A stretch of 64,000 bases of DNA from Epilithonimonas hungarica (GCF_900102265.1 NZ_FNBH01000002.1:898865-962864), one strand, 5' to 3'. Shown: positions 1 to 8,688, numbered from the stretch's first letter. Notes: generated by a model not told the origin, from the sequence alone. Program-made: numbers and translations.

Positions 1-209
1 AGCTGATGAAAACGCGTAAAGCGCAAATCGATAAGTTCAAAGGTCTGGATAAATTCAATAATGGACTGAAATTTACCATTCATCCAGACGAAGCGGAAAG
101 AATCAAAAAAGACGAAGCGTTTGCCAAGAAAACAGAAAACTGGAGAAAAAATCTTGAACGGGATTTCTATCTGGAAGAAACGGTAGATGTACTTTCGAAA
201 ATCAAATAA
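1..209 (+). CDS. C-terminal end of a tail-specific (S41, Prc-like) protease, partial
   Basis: The frame is open to the left edge, so this is the 3' end of a longer gene, with its stop at 207-209. The visible ~68 residues are basic and charged and end in a pattern (NWRKNLERDFYLEETVDVL) like the C-terminal extension of Bacteroidetes carboxy-terminal processing proteases, where W..L..D.Y..EA..IL precedes the stop. No catalytic residues are in the window, so the assignment rests on the tail alone. A strong terminator follows directly and the next gene is convergent. Confidence 0.45.
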   Translation, partial: LMKTRKAQIDKFKGLDKFNNGLKFTIHPDEAERIKKDEAFAKKTENWRKNLERDFYLEETVDVLSKIK

Positions 210-210
210 C

Positions 211-245
211 AAAAAAGGAACTCAGTTTTGAGTTCCTTTTTCTTT
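211..245. terminator. Bidirectional intrinsic terminator between prc-like gene and htpG
   Basis: GGAACTCA (217-224) and TGAGTTCC (229-236) form an 8-bp stem around a GTTT loop. An A-run on the left and a T-run on the right let it work on both strands. It lies between two convergent genes. Confidence 0.8.
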
Positions 246-263
246 GTCATTAATAGCTATGTT

Positions 264-2153
264 TTACTTCAAGTTCTCAAAACTACGTTTGATAAAATCC
301 GTCAGCTCTTTTCCTTTCAAAAGATTCTGAGACAATTTTGCCAAATCCAAAGCCTGATTGATCAGCACTCTTTTCTCATCAGCATTATCTTTTTTCAGTA
401 ATTCTCCGGCAAAATCTGAGTTAGAATTCACCACCAGATTATACATCTCCGGGAAACCGCCCATTGCAAACATTCCGCCACCGCCAGTAGCCTGCATATC
501 TTTCATCCTTCTGAAAAACTCCGGCTGAGTCAATGTAAACGGCGCATCCGTAGAATCCAAATCTTCCAGCTGAACGGTAAACTTCTGGTCATTGATCGAT
601 TCTTCAATCTGCTTCTTCAAAGTTTCCTTATCCGAATCATTTAGTTTAGAAATCTTAGGCTCATCTTTTTTGATTAAATTATTGATGTGGTCTGCATCCA
701 CTCTCGCAAAAGAAACATTCTCTTTGGAAGCTTCCAATTTCTGGATGAGGTGCGGAACAATCGGAGAATCCAACAACAGAACCTCATACCCTTTTTCTTT
801 CGCAGACTCTATGTAGCTGTGTTGCTCATCCGCATTGTTTGCGTAAAGAATCACGGTCTTTCCATCTTTATCCGTTTGAGTTGGTTTGATTTTCTCAATC
901 AAATCGTTCCAAAGATAATATGTTCCGTCCGTAGTTGGATAAAGCGCAAACTTGTCAGATTTTTCATAGAATTTATCCTCAGAAATCATTCCGTATTCGA
1001 TAACGATTTTGATATCGTTCCATTTCTTTTCGTAATCTTCACGGTTGTCATTGATCAATGAAACCATTTTGTCCGCCACTTTTTTCGTGATGTAAGAAGA
1101 GATTTTCTTCACAGCCCCATCAGCCTGCAAATAAGAACGGGAAACATTCAACGGAATATCCGGAGAATCAATCACGCCTCTCAACAACATCAGGAAATCA
1201 GGAACAATGCCCTTCACCTCATCTGTCACAAAAACCTGATTTTGATACAATTGTATTTTATCTTTCTCGATATTTAGATTATTCCCTAGTTTCGGGAAGA
1301 ACAAAACTCCCGTCAGGTTGAACGGATAATCCACATTCAAATGGATATGGAACAACGGGTCTTCAAACTGCATCGGATACAATTCTCGGTAGAAATTGTT
1401 GTAATCCTCATCTTTCAGTTCAGACGGTGATTTTGTCCAGGCCGGATTGGTATTATTGATGATATTATCAACTTCAATTGTTTCCGGTTTCGCATCTTCA
1501 GCAGCACCTTCCGGCAAAGGCAAAGTTTCAGTTTTAGTCCCAAATTTAATTGGAATCTGATTGAATTTATTATACTTTGTCAAAAGCTCACGGATTCTGA
1601 ATTCCTCCAAAAACTCCGTAGAATCATCTGCGATATGAAGAATAATTTCCGTTCCTCTGTCCGACTTATCCGTTTCTTCCAAAGTATATTCCGGACTTCC
1701 GTCACAAACCCAGCGAACAGCTTTCGAATCTTCCTTGTAAGATTTAGTCAAGATTTCCACTTTCTCCGCCACCATAAACGCCGAATAGAATCCAAGTCCA
1801 AAATGACCGATAATACCGGCATCTTTAGCAGAATCTTTATATTTTTCCAGAAATTCCTCAGCACCGGAAAAAGCCACCTGATTGATATATTTCTCAACCT
1901 CTTCACCAGTCATCCCGATTCCCTGGTCTTTAATGGTCAGCGTTTTCGCATCTTTATCGATTTTCACTTCGATGATAGGATTGCCATATTCCACCTTCGC
2001 CTCGCCAATCGTGGTGAGATGTTTTAGTTTCGTAGTCGCATCCGTCGCATTAGAAATCAACTCACGCAAAAAAATTTCGTGGTCGCTGTAAAGAAACTTT
2101 TTGATCAGTGGAAAAATATTCTCCACCGATACATTAATACTTCCTGTTGCCAT
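264..2153 (-). CDS. htpG: Molecular chaperone HtpG (Hsp90 family)
   Basis: This is a cytoplasmic ATP-dependent chaperone of about 629 residues, the usual bacterial length. The N-terminal GHKL ATPase is clear: the ELISNATDA helix carrying the catalytic Glu and ATP-contacting Asn, the DQGIGMT loop and the GHFGLGFYSAF lid segment. The middle domain holds the SPDIPLNVSRS catalytic loop, and a C-terminal dimerisation domain follows, with no eukaryotic MEEVD tail. I chose the ATG at 2153 because the alignable protein begins MATGSINV; the in-frame codons up to 2204 add an unlikely extension. It is a monocistronic gene that converges on the terminator at 211-245. Confidence 0.97.
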   Translation of the reverse strand: MATGSINVSVENIFPLIKKFLYSDHEIFLRELISNATDATTKLKHLTTIGEAKVEYGNPIIEVKIDKDAKTLTIKDQGIGMTGEEVEKYINQVAFSGAEEFLEKYKDSAKDAGIIGHFGLGFYSAFMVAEKVEILTKSYKEDSKAVRWVCDGSPEYTLEETDKSDRGTEIILHIADDSTEFLEEFRIRELLTKYNKFNQIPIKFGTKTETLPLPEGAAEDAKPETIEVDNIINNTNPAWTKSPSELKDEDYNNFYRELYPMQFEDPLFHIHLNVDYPFNLTGVLFFPKLGNNLNIEKDKIQLYQNQVFVTDEVKGIVPDFLMLLRGVIDSPDIPLNVSRSYLQADGAVKKISSYITKKVADKMVSLINDNREDYEKKWNDIKIVIEYGMISEDKFYEKSDKFALYPTTDGTYYLWNDLIEKIKPTQTDKDGKTVILYANNADEQHSYIESAKEKGYEVLLLDSPIVPHLIQKLEASKENVSFARVDADHINNLIKKDEPKISKLNDSDKETLKKQIEESINDQKFTVQLEDLDSTDAPFTLTQPEFFRRMKDMQATGGGGMFAMGGFPEMYNLVVNSNSDFAGELLKKDNADEKRVLINQALDLAKLSQNLLKGKELTDFIKRSFENLK

Positions 2154-2204
2154 ATTTATATTATTTTTTGTTTTTATATCTAAAGAATAACAATCATTTA
2201 TCAT

Positions 2205-2640
2205 TCATCAATTATCTTGGGGCGACCGTCAAAAGCCAAAGCTTTTCCAAAGCTATTTTGTCACCAGGCTATCCGTTGCAATCTTTTGCTTTTTAGAACA
2301 TTTGTCATTCCGAACGAAACGAAAAACCTAAAAGCAAAAGGATTTCCACTACTATCCCTGTCGCAGCTTCGCCGTCAATCCAACGTTTCTCAAAAAAAAG
2401 ACCATCAAAAAAATAATGACAAATTGTCGCTTTATAGAAAACACAAAGACACAAAAGCTATTCAAAAAGAACGCTATAATAAAATTTGACGAAGTCAAAT
2501 CTTTGTGCCTTAAAACGTAGAATTGCATAAAAACCCTTTTGTGCCTTTGCGTCTAAGAATCACAGAAATAATTATCATAATATCCCTTTAAAATTATTAC
2601 AAAAACTTTTATGCCTTTTGTGGTTCATCACAGTTTCAAA
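2205..2640. repeat. Gene-free region made of degenerate repeat elements
   Basis: No credible gene is seen between htpG and the mutase. Positions 2217-2385 carry a degenerate element: GGCGACCG, then GGCTATCCGTTGCA, then AAAAGGATTTCC. I recognise this type as scattered through Chryseobacterium-like genomes. Positions 2442-2553 carry an imperfect inverted repeat with arms CACAAAGACACAAAAG and CTTTTGTGCCTTTG. A short plus-strand reading frame over the first part (2217-2489) looks incidental. Confidence 0.55.
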
Positions 2641-2676
2641 ATTTATTACATTTACTTTCAGAAGATAAAAGGAAAA

Positions 2677-4800
2677 ATGCGCCACAAAATAAAAACCCAA
2701 AACCCTGATTTTCAAAATATTAAATTCAATTCGAATTCAGAAAATTACACTTTTGAAAAAGACGGATTGGAACTGAAATCAAAATATTCTGCAGAAGATG
2801 TAAAAAACAAACGTATTTTGAACGGCTCAGCCGGAATTGCGCCTTTTCTTCGTGGTCCATATTCCACGATGTATGTTCAGAAACCTTGGACAATACGCCA
2901 ATATGCAGGCTTTTCCACAGCAGAAGAATCAAACGCATTTTACAGAAGAAATCTTGCAGCAGGTCAGAAAGGACTTTCCGTAGCTTTCGATTTGGCAACA
3001 CACAGAGGTTACGATTCAGACCACGCAAGAGTCGTTGGAGATGTTGGTAAGGCAGGCGTTGCGATTGATTCTGTCGAGGATATGAAAATCCTTTTCGACC
3101 AGATTCCTTTGGACGAGATTTCGGTTTCAATGACAATGAATGGCGCAGTTCTTCCGATTTTGTCTTTCTACATTGTCGCAGCAGAAGAGCAAGGCGTTTC
3201 TCAGGATAAATTGTCCGGAACAATTCAGAATGACATTCTGAAAGAATTTATGGTTCGGAACACTTACATCTATCCGCCGACGCCATCAATGAAAATCATC
3301 GCCGATATTTTCGAATATACTTCCAAGAATATTCCAAAATTCAACTCCATTTCAATCTCAGGTTATCATATGCAGGAAGCCGGTGCAACGCCCGTTTTGG
3401 AAATGGCTTACACTTTAGCCGACGGTTTGGAATATGTAAGAACCGGAATAAAAGCCGGAATGAACGTCGATGATTTTGCTCCTAGATTATCCTTTTTCTG
3501 GGCTATTGGAATGAATCACTTTATGGAAATCGCCAAGATGCGTGCCGCTCGTTATATCTGGGCAAATCTCCTGACACAATTCAATCCTCAGAATCAAAAA
3601 TCTTTAGCCTTAAGAACACATTCCCAAACCTCTGGCTGGAGTTTAACAGAACAAGAACCGTTTAATAATATCACCCGAACTACAATTGAGGCGTTGTCTT
3701 CAGCTTTGGGCGGAACACAGTCTTTGCATACCAATGCTTTGGATGAAGCCATTGCTTTACCAACAGATTATTCAGCGAAAATTGCAAGAAATACTCAAAT
3801 CATTCTTCAGCAGGAAAGCGGAATTTGCGACGTAGTCGACCCAATGGGCGGAAGTCATTTAGTCGAATCTCTGACTCAGCAAATGATTGACGAAGCAATG
3901 AAATATATTGATGAGGTCGAAAAAGAAGGCGGAATGACCAAAGCCATCGAAGCCGGAATCCCGAAAATGAGAATTGAGGAAGCTGCCGCCATAAAACAAG
4001 CTAAAATCGACAGTGGCGAAGAATTTATCATTGGCGTTAATTCCTTCAAATCCAATCTTAAACAAACCGACATCGACATTCTCGACATCGATAATACAGA
4101 AGTCCGCAGAAAACAAATCGAAAGATTAGAAAAAATTAAAGCCGAACGAAACTCAGAAGCCGTTGAAGACATTTTAAATAAAATCCGAGAAACCGCCAAA
4201 ACCGGAAACGGAAATCTTCTTGAACTTTGTATAGAAGCTGCAAGAAGAAGAGTAACTTTAGGCGAAATGAGTGACGCAATGGAAGAAAGTTTCGGGCGTT
4301 ACAAGGCCAACATCAGAACTATTTCAGGAGTTTACGCTATGAATGCAGGAAAAAATGAATACTTTGAAAAAGCCCTTGCTTTAAGTCAGAAATTTGAAGA
4401 TGCAGAAGGAAGACGGCCAAGAATTATGGTTGCCAAAATGGGGCAAGATGGTCACGATCGAGGTGCAAAAGTGGTTGCGACGGCCTTTGCAGATATGGGA
4501 TTTGATGTAGATGTTGCGCCGTTATTCCAAACACCGGAAGAAGTGGCGAAACAAGCTGTTGAGAACGACATTCATATTTTAGGTGTTTCAAGTTTAGCCG
4601 CTGGTCACAAAACATTGGTTCCACAAGTTGTGGAAGAACTGAAAAAACTCGGTGCTGACGATATTACCATTGTTGTCGGCGGTGTGATTCCGAAGCAAGA
4701 TTACGACTTTCTTTACGCCAATGGCGCAGATTTTATTTTTGGTCCTGGGACTAATTTGCCGAAGTGTGCGGTTGATATTTTAGAGAAATTTTTGGCTTAA
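2677..4800 (+). CDS. scpA: Methylmalonyl-CoA mutase, large (B12-binding) subunit
   Basis: The enzyme isomerises (R)-methylmalonyl-CoA and succinyl-CoA using adenosylcobalamin. The ~707-residue chain has the N-terminal TIM-barrel with its substrate region ([17 protein letters not shown], then [19 protein letters not shown]) and a C-terminal cobalamin-binding domain. In the latter the base-off motif DGHDRG starts at about residue 591, followed by GVSSLAAGH and VVGGVIP. I chose the ATG at 2677; the frame is open further upstream to 2611, but those residues look non-coding. No small subunit gene is visible in the window. The partner GTPase meaB lies 3.9 kb downstream, beyond the rtcB-prfH island. 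Confidence 0.96.
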   Translation: MRHKIKTQNPDFQNIKFNSNSENYTFEKDGLELKSKYSAEDVKNKRILNGSAGIAPFLRGPYSTMYVQKPWTIRQYAGFSTAEESNAFYRRNLAAGQKGLSVAFDLATHRGYDSDHARVVGDVGKAGVAIDSVEDMKILFDQIPLDEISVSMTMNGAVLPILSFYIVAAEEQGVSQDKLSGTIQNDILKEFMVRNTYIYPPTPSMKIIADIFEYTSKNIPKFNSISISGYHMQEAGATPVLEMAYTLADGLEYVRTGIKAGMNVDDFAPRLSFFWAIGMNHFMEIAKMRAARYIWANLLTQFNPQNQKSLALRTHSQTSGWSLTEQEPFNNITRTTIEALSSALGGTQSLHTNALDEAIALPTDYSAKIARNTQIILQQESGICDVVDPMGGSHLVESLTQQMIDEAMKYIDEVEKEGGMTKAIEAGIPKMRIEEAAAIKQAKIDSGEEFIIGVNSFKSNLKQTDIDILDIDNTEVRRKQIERLEKIKAERNSEAVEDILNKIRETAKTGNGNLLELCIEAARRRVTLGEMSDAMEESFGRYKANIRTISGVYAMNAGKNEYFEKALALSQKFEDAEGRRPRIMVAKMGQDGHDRGAKVVATAFADMGFDVDVAPLFQTPEEVAKQAVENDIHILGVSSLAAGHKTLVPQVVEELKKLGADDITIVVGGVIPKQDYDFLYANGADFIFGPGTNLPKCAVDILEKFLA

Positions 4801-4816
4801 CCTTTATTTATAAGTA

Positions 4817-5110
4817 ATGTTTGGAAAACTAAATAAAAAATACAGCAATGCCCTACTTTCATTCAATTTTTATGCTCTCGCGATTTTAGTAATATTTTTA
4901 ATTGCAATCTCGGGAAGGTTCAAATCGGGGCCATGTACACCAAACTTAGATATCCTGTCCGTAATCTTTTTATATCTTATTTCTTTTATTCTTCTTTTAA
5001 TCAATGGAGTAAGATTCTTCTATTATAAGAAACCCAACAAATATTCTTTTTATATGCATTTAATTGCATTTTCTCTATTGACATTTTTTTTCTTCACATT
5101 TAAAAAATAA
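4817..5110 (+). CDS. Small predicted membrane protein, unknown function
   Basis: A 97-residue protein with three hydrophobic stretches, at roughly residues 16-33, 47-64 and 77-95, and basic ends (MFGKLNKKYS..., ...FTFKK). It starts 16 bp after the mutase stop and so may be co-transcribed with it. I do not recognise a family. The clean start and the membrane-protein composition support a real gene, but only moderately. Confidence 0.5.
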   Translation: MFGKLNKKYSNALLSFNFYALAILVIFLIAISGRFKSGPCTPNLDILSVIFLYLISFILLLINGVRFFYYKKPNKYSFYMHLIAFSLLTFFFFTFKK

Positions 5111-5113
5111 TTC

Positions 5114-5121
5114 TATATTTG
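5114..5121 (+). promoter_or_regulatory. -7 box (TATATTTG) upstream of the rtcB leader
   Basis: A perfect match to the Bacteroidetes TAnnTTTG element, placed 43 bp before the leader reading frame. No convincing -33 TTG lies at the normal spacing, so this is a probable, not a certain, promoter. Confidence 0.4.
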
Positions 5122-5164
5122 CATCTGAAAATTAAGTTCAATCAACAAAAATAACAACGAAGCA

Positions 5165-5242
5165 ATGTTCAAATACAATCAACATACATCAGTAGGATTG
5201 CCTTTTGCAAAGGCGAGGCTTCGTGGTTTGGTACATTCTTAG
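5165..5242 (+). CDS. Possible 25-codon leader peptide upstream of rtcB
   Basis: A short ATG-to-TAG frame encoding MFKYNQHTSVGLPFAKARLRGLVHS. It lies just after a -7 box, and its last codons (Leu-Arg-Gly-Leu) are themselves the 5' arm of a predicted antiterminator stem. The peptide shows no run of one amino acid, unlike classical amino-acid operon leaders. The assignment is structural: there is no homology I can name, and the frame could be incidental. Confidence 0.35.
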   Translation: MFKYNQHTSVGLPFAKARLRGLVHS

Positions 5243-5298
5243 AATAACAGTACAATGAAATATCAAAACCCGAAGTCGTAAGATTTTCGGGTTTTTTA
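5201..5298 (+). promoter_or_regulatory. Candidate transcription attenuator (pause, antiterminator and terminator hairpins)
   Basis: Three mutually connected hairpins are visible. GCCTTT...AAAGGC (about 5200-5214) is a small first hairpin. GGCTTCG-bulge-GGTTT (5217-5229) can pair with AAACC/CGAAGTC (5266-5277), giving about 12 bp. The same right arm can instead form a 10-bp terminator, AAAACCCGAA (5265-5274) with TTCGGGTTTT (5286-5295), which ends in a T-run. A ribosome reaching the leader stop would cover the antiterminator arm. The rtcB start is 270 bp further on, across a repeat element, so the regulated gene is inferred. Confidence 0.45.
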
Positions 5299-5344
5299 TT
5301 GCGCAATATTTCAAACTCAAAACAGTTTCCCCGAAATCAATTTT

Positions 5345-5460
5345 TATTAGGAGCTTAATCCCGCTTTCCGCTATATCTTTTTCCGCCAACGCTTTTTTCA
5401 AGCCAAGGCAAAAAAAGGATGCCGCTGCAATCGGGGCTAAGGATTTCAACTCCAAATCAA
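5345..5460. repeat. Degenerate dispersed repeat element
   Basis: The stretch reads AGGAGCTTAATCCCGC, TTTCCGCTATATCTTTTTCC and CCGCTGCAATCGGGGCTAAG. This wording recurs in Chryseobacterium-group intergenic regions and resembles the stretches at 39905-40020 and 2217-2385. It separates the attenuator-like leader from rtcB. A minus-strand reading frame across it is most likely an artefact. Confidence 0.45.
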
Positions 5461-5569
5461 CATTTGTCATAAAAATATTGTGACAACAAACATCAACTAA
5501 AAAACTAGTTGAAAATATTCGATGTGAGAAAATCACTTATCTCTCATCATTTATCAATTATAGAAAACA

Positions 5570-6961
5570 ATGGGAAATTTAAAACTAAAAGGAAAAGATA
5601 TATTAAAATTGGGTTATCCAAACAACCAGAGCGTTAACATCGCTTTGGAAGTGATGAAAAGAAATTTTGCAACCAAAAATATTCATTATGTAAAATCTCT
5701 TCTCAAGGAAATCCAGCAAAATCCGGAGAACTTCGAGAAAGATTTAACCTTTGGACAAATTGCAGAAGCTTTGCTTTCATCAAAGAAAACTGAGAAAAGA
5801 ATGCTCAATACCAACCGGGCATCATTTCAGATTTTCGGAAATAATATTTCAGAGGAAGCAAAAAACCAACTGTACATCGCACTGAAACTGCCAATTGCAA
5901 CACAAGGTGCTTTGATGCCCGATGCACACAGCGGTTACGGACTTCCAATTGGTGGAGTTCTAGCAGTTGAAAATGCAGTGATTCCTTATGGAGTCGGGAT
6001 GGATATTGGTTGCAGAATGTCGCTCAGTATTCTGGATACGCCAATTTCATATCTCGACGGCGCAAAAGACAAATATGAAAAAGCGCTTGCAGAACACACC
6101 AAATTCGGCATGTACGAAACGCACAAATCTCACATCGACCACGAAATTTTCGACAGAGATACGTTCGATTTGATTCCGATTTTGAGAAGATTAAAAGGAA
6201 AAGCCATCAAACAAATGGGAAGTTCTGGCGGTGGAAATCACTTTGTGGAATTTGGAGAGGTTGAAATCACGGAAGAAGACGAACAAATCGGACTTCCAAA
6301 AGGAAAATACCTCGGAATTCTTTCTCACAGTGGTTCGCGCGGATTGGGAGCCGAAATCGCTCAGTATTATTCAAGAGTCGCGACAGAACAATGTCCGTTG
6401 CCAAAAGAAGCACAAAACTTCGCTTGGCTGGATTTGAACACGCATCTCGGCTTAGAATATTGGACAGCAATGAATTTGGCGGGAGATTACGCTTCGGCTT
6501 GTCACGACGATATTCACAGAAGATTGGTGAAAGCAGTCGGAGGAAGAGTGAAAGCCAGAATTGAAAACCATCACAACTTTGCTTGGAAAGAAATCCACAA
6601 CGGAAAAGAAGTGATCGTTCACAGAAAAGGCGCAACTCCAGCCAATGAAAATGAATTGGGAATGATTCCGGGTTCGATGACGGCGAAAGGTTTCATCGTT
6701 CGTGGAAAAGGAAATCCAGATTCTTTAAATTCAGCTTCGCACGGAGCTGGACGGGAATTTTCGAGAGGTGAATGCAGAAACCGTTTTACTCAAAATGACA
6801 TTAAGAAAGAATTAAAACTTAAAAATGTTGCGTTGCTGGGCGGAAATGCCGAAGAAGCTCCGATGGCGTACAAAGACATTAATGAAGTGATGAACGCACA
6901 AAACGATTTGGTCGATATTCTTGGAACTTTCCAACCCCGAATTGTAAGGATGGATAAGTAA
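5570..6961 (+). CDS. rtcB: RNA-splicing ligase RtcB (RtcB2 type, paired with PrfH)
   Basis: A GTP- and Mn-dependent ligase that joins RNA ends carrying 2',3'-cyclic phosphate (or 3'-phosphate) and 5'-OH. Metal ligands and active-site motifs are in place: PDAHSGYG (D118, H120), GMDIGCRM (C148), GGGNHFVE (H224), SHSGSRG, HNFAWKE, and the guanylated His in SHGAGRE (H391). At 463 residues it is of normal length. The next gene is prfH, 91 bp downstream. In bacteria such pairs have been shown to rescue ribosomes whose 16S rRNA was cut in the decoding centre and to re-ligate the rRNA. A role in rRNA repair rather than tRNA splicing follows from that neighbour. Confidence 0.93.
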   Translation: MGNLKLKGKDILKLGYPNNQSVNIALEVMKRNFATKNIHYVKSLLKEIQQNPENFEKDLTFGQIAEALLSSKKTEKRMLNTNRASFQIFGNNISEEAKNQLYIALKLPIATQGALMPDAHSGYGLPIGGVLAVENAVIPYGVGMDIGCRMSLSILDTPISYLDGAKDKYEKALAEHTKFGMYETHKSHIDHEIFDRDTFDLIPILRRLKGKAIKQMGSSGGGNHFVEFGEVEITEEDEQIGLPKGKYLGILSHSGSRGLGAEIAQYYSRVATEQCPLPKEAQNFAWLDLNTHLGLEYWTAMNLAGDYASACHDDIHRRLVKAVGGRVKARIENHHNFAWKEIHNGKEVIVHRKGATPANENELGMIPGSMTAKGFIVRGKGNPDSLNSASHGAGREFSRGECRNRFTQNDIKKELKLKNVALLGGNAEEAPMAYKDINEVMNAQNDLVDILGTFQPRIVRMDK

Positions 6962-6970
6962 ATACACTCT

Positions 6971-7034
6971 GTCATTCTGAACGTAGTGAAGAATCTCAAC
7001 ATTTCAAAAGAGATTCCTCCTTCGTCGGAATGAC
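6971..7034. repeat. Palindromic repeat of the GTCATTCTGAACG type
   Basis: An imperfect inverted repeat: GTCATTCTGAACGTAGTGAA... on the left and ...TTCGTCGGAATGAC on the right, with GAATCTC and GAGATTC nested inside. It fills the space between rtcB and prfH and would fold into a long hairpin in the mRNA. Confidence 0.7.
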
Positions 7035-7052
7035 AAAAAAAATTAAAAATCA

Positions 7053-7751
7053 ATGGACAAAATAATACAAATCACCTCGGGAAAAGGACTTTTAGAATGT
7101 CAATGGGTAGTTGCCAAAGTTCTGAAGGTTTTTCTTGAGGAAGCAAAACAAAATAAAATCGATTACGAAATCATTCACCGTGAAAATGGCGATGAAAACC
7201 TGACTTTGAAATCTGTGGCCTTATTATTAAAAGGAAAAGATATAAATGAATTTTTAAAAACCTGGCTTGGTAGTATTCTTTGGATTGGGAAAAGCACCTA
7301 CAGAAAATTTCATAAACGAAGCAATTGGTTTATCGGGATTTTCGAACTGGAAGGTTTGGAGAAAATTGAATTTAATGAGAAAGAAATTCAGTTTCAGACG
7401 GCGAGAAGTCAGGGAAGCGGCGGACAAAACGTGAATAAAGTGGAAACAGCCGTTCGGGCAATCTATCCGAAAACCGGACAAAGTGTTTTCGTGCAGGATT
7501 CCCGTTCGCAGGTTGAGAATAAAAAACTTTCAATTATTCGCTTAAAAGAAAAAGTGATGGAATTTCATATTCAACAATTGGAAAAACAAATGCAGGAAAC
7601 GTGGAACAATCATTTGAATGTTCAAAGAGGAAATCCAATCCGAACATTCTCGGGAAGCGATTTTAAAAAGAATCATCAGGAAAAATCTTTCAAAAAAGAA
7701 AGAAATCAACTGAAAAACGAATTAAAAAACTACAGAAATGACCTTAACTAA
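7053..7751 (+). CDS. prfH: Peptide chain release factor H (PrfH)
   Basis: A release-factor-like protein of 232 residues that lacks the codon-recognition domain of RF1/RF2. The catalytic GGQ is present at about residues 123-125 (SGGQNVNKVETAVRA), where it drives peptidyl-tRNA hydrolysis, followed by a basic C-terminal tail (KKNHQEKSFKKERNQLKNELKNYR). The N-terminal half matches the PrfH-specific segment. PrfH is known to release peptides from ribosomes with cleaved 16S rRNA so that RtcB can repair them, which fits the upstream rtcB. Its last 14 bases overlap the start of the TPR gene, suggesting translational coupling. Confidence 0.93.
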   Translation: MDKIIQITSGKGLLECQWVVAKVLKVFLEEAKQNKIDYEIIHRENGDENLTLKSVALLLKGKDINEFLKTWLGSILWIGKSTYRKFHKRSNWFIGIFELEGLEKIEFNEKEIQFQTARSQGSGGQNVNKVETAVRAIYPKTGQSVFVQDSRSQVENKKLSIIRLKEKVMEFHIQQLEKQMQETWNNHLNVQRGNPIRTFSGSDFKKNHQEKSFKKERNQLKNELKNYRNDLN

Positions 7752-8270
7752 AAGTAAATATTATTTCGAAGCTTTGGATAACTATCCTTACAGCTTGCCG
7801 GATTGTCTTGAAGCGTTGAATTACGCGCTTTCGTACGACCCTGAAGAGCAGATTCGATTTGTTTGATGGGAAGAATCTACAGCGAAATGCTCAATGATTA
7901 TGAAAAAGCAAAACTCTATTTCGAGGAAGCGATGCAATGTGATGTCACCAATCTGAAAACGCCAAAATATTACATCAAATGTCTTTTGGATAACGAAGAT
8001 TTGCAGGAAGCAGAAAAACTGATTACCTATTCTTTAAAAATAAAAGGAATTGATAAATGTAGAATTCTAATCCATAAGGCACATTTGTCTGAGATAAAAA
8101 TGGATTTCAAAAAGGCATTGGAAAATTTGAAGAAAGCTAAGAATTTTGCTTATGACCAATCGATGCTGGACTTTTTGAAGAGTAAAGAAAAACTCATCAA
8201 AGAGAAAATGCCAAAAAAATCCAAAACAGCTTGTAAGCGTAAAAATGAAAAGAAGAAGGAAACCCAATAA
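7738..8270 (+). pseudogene. TPR-like protein, third gene of the rtcB-prfH operon, frameshifted
   Basis: ATG at 7738 opens a frame (MTLTKSKYYFEALDNYP...) that stops at TGA 7864-7866. The homologous-looking continuation runs in the -1 frame from about 7848 (ADSICLMGRIYSEMLNDYEK...) to 8270. The two parts join smoothly (...ALSYDPE-ADSICLMG...) if one base is missing near 7846-7847. The whole would be about 177 residues of helical tetratricopeptide-like repeats with a lysine-rich tail. TGATG at 7864-7868 could let ribosomes restart on the second part. It may be a true mutation, a sequencing error or, less likely, programmed frameshifting. Function is unknown; the overlap with prfH suggests a role in the same pathway. 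Confidence 0.7.
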
Positions 8271-8283
8271 GGTTTCCTTTTTA
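8256..8283 (+). terminator. Intrinsic terminator of the rtcB-prfH operon
   Basis: GGAAACC (8258-8264) pairs with GGTTTCC (8271-8277) around a CAATAA loop that contains the stop codon of the TPR gene. A T-run follows. It also faces the convergent cytochrome-like gene. Confidence 0.75.
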
Positions 8284-8291
8284 TACTTTAA

Positions 8292-8600
8292 CTATTTCTT
8301 AGCATTAGCATTCACATAAGCTAAAACCCAGTTGGTTTCTTCTGCTGTTAATTTTGCTTTTGGTGCCATTCTTTCCATAATCGGTTTCCAATCAGCAACG
8401 GTGAACTCCGAAGGTGTTGGTAATCCGTGACATCTTCCACAACGCAGGTTGTACAGATCCTCTCCTTTTTTAAGGATTTCTTCTTTGGTAAGATTTACAA
8501 TAGCCGTATTAGCTCCCGTCGTTGGCGATGTTGTTTGTTGTGTTTTACAAGAATAGACGATTACGCCCAAAAGGCACAAACTGTATATGTATTTTTTCAT
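8292..8600 (-). CDS. Small c-type cytochrome lipoprotein
   Basis: About 102 residues. It begins MKKYIYSLCLLGVIVYSC, a lipoprotein signal with Cys after a lipobox-like VYS, and then has one haem-binding motif, CGRCH, in RCGRCHGLPTPSEF. A distal Met (MAPKAK) could be the axial ligand. It is probably a membrane-anchored periplasmic electron carrier or sensor; no partner oxidoreductase is adjacent. I chose the ATG at 8600 because the signal peptide starts there. Confidence 0.8.
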   Translation of the reverse strand: MKKYIYSLCLLGVIVYSCKTQQTTSPTTGANTAIVNLTKEEILKKGEDLYNLRCGRCHGLPTPSEFTVADWKPIMERMAPKAKLTAEETNWVLAYVNANAKK

Positions 8601-8621
8601 TATTTTTGAATTTGATTTTAT

Positions 8622-8629
8622 CAAAAGTA
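8622..8629 (-). promoter_or_regulatory. -7 box (TACTTTTG) of the cytochrome gene
   Basis: A TAnnTTTG match on the minus strand, ending 21 bp before the ATG at 8600. Confidence 0.4.
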
Positions 8630-8688
8630 ATCAATTTGGTTGCAGATAAAATCAGCCCAACGTAATTTGTAATTATTCCAAATTCCCA

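Noticed and set aside
2217..2489. Plus-strand reading frame of 90 codons
   Set aside because: It lies on a degenerate repeat, has odd composition and no homology pattern.
5189..5536. Minus-strand frame of 115 codons upstream of rtcB
   Set aside because: It runs through the attenuator-like hairpins and a repeat element; the translation looks random.
7738..7870. Programmed frameshift like that of prfB
   Set aside because: No slippery sequence or internal Shine-Dalgarno is visible, and a one-base loss explains it more simply.
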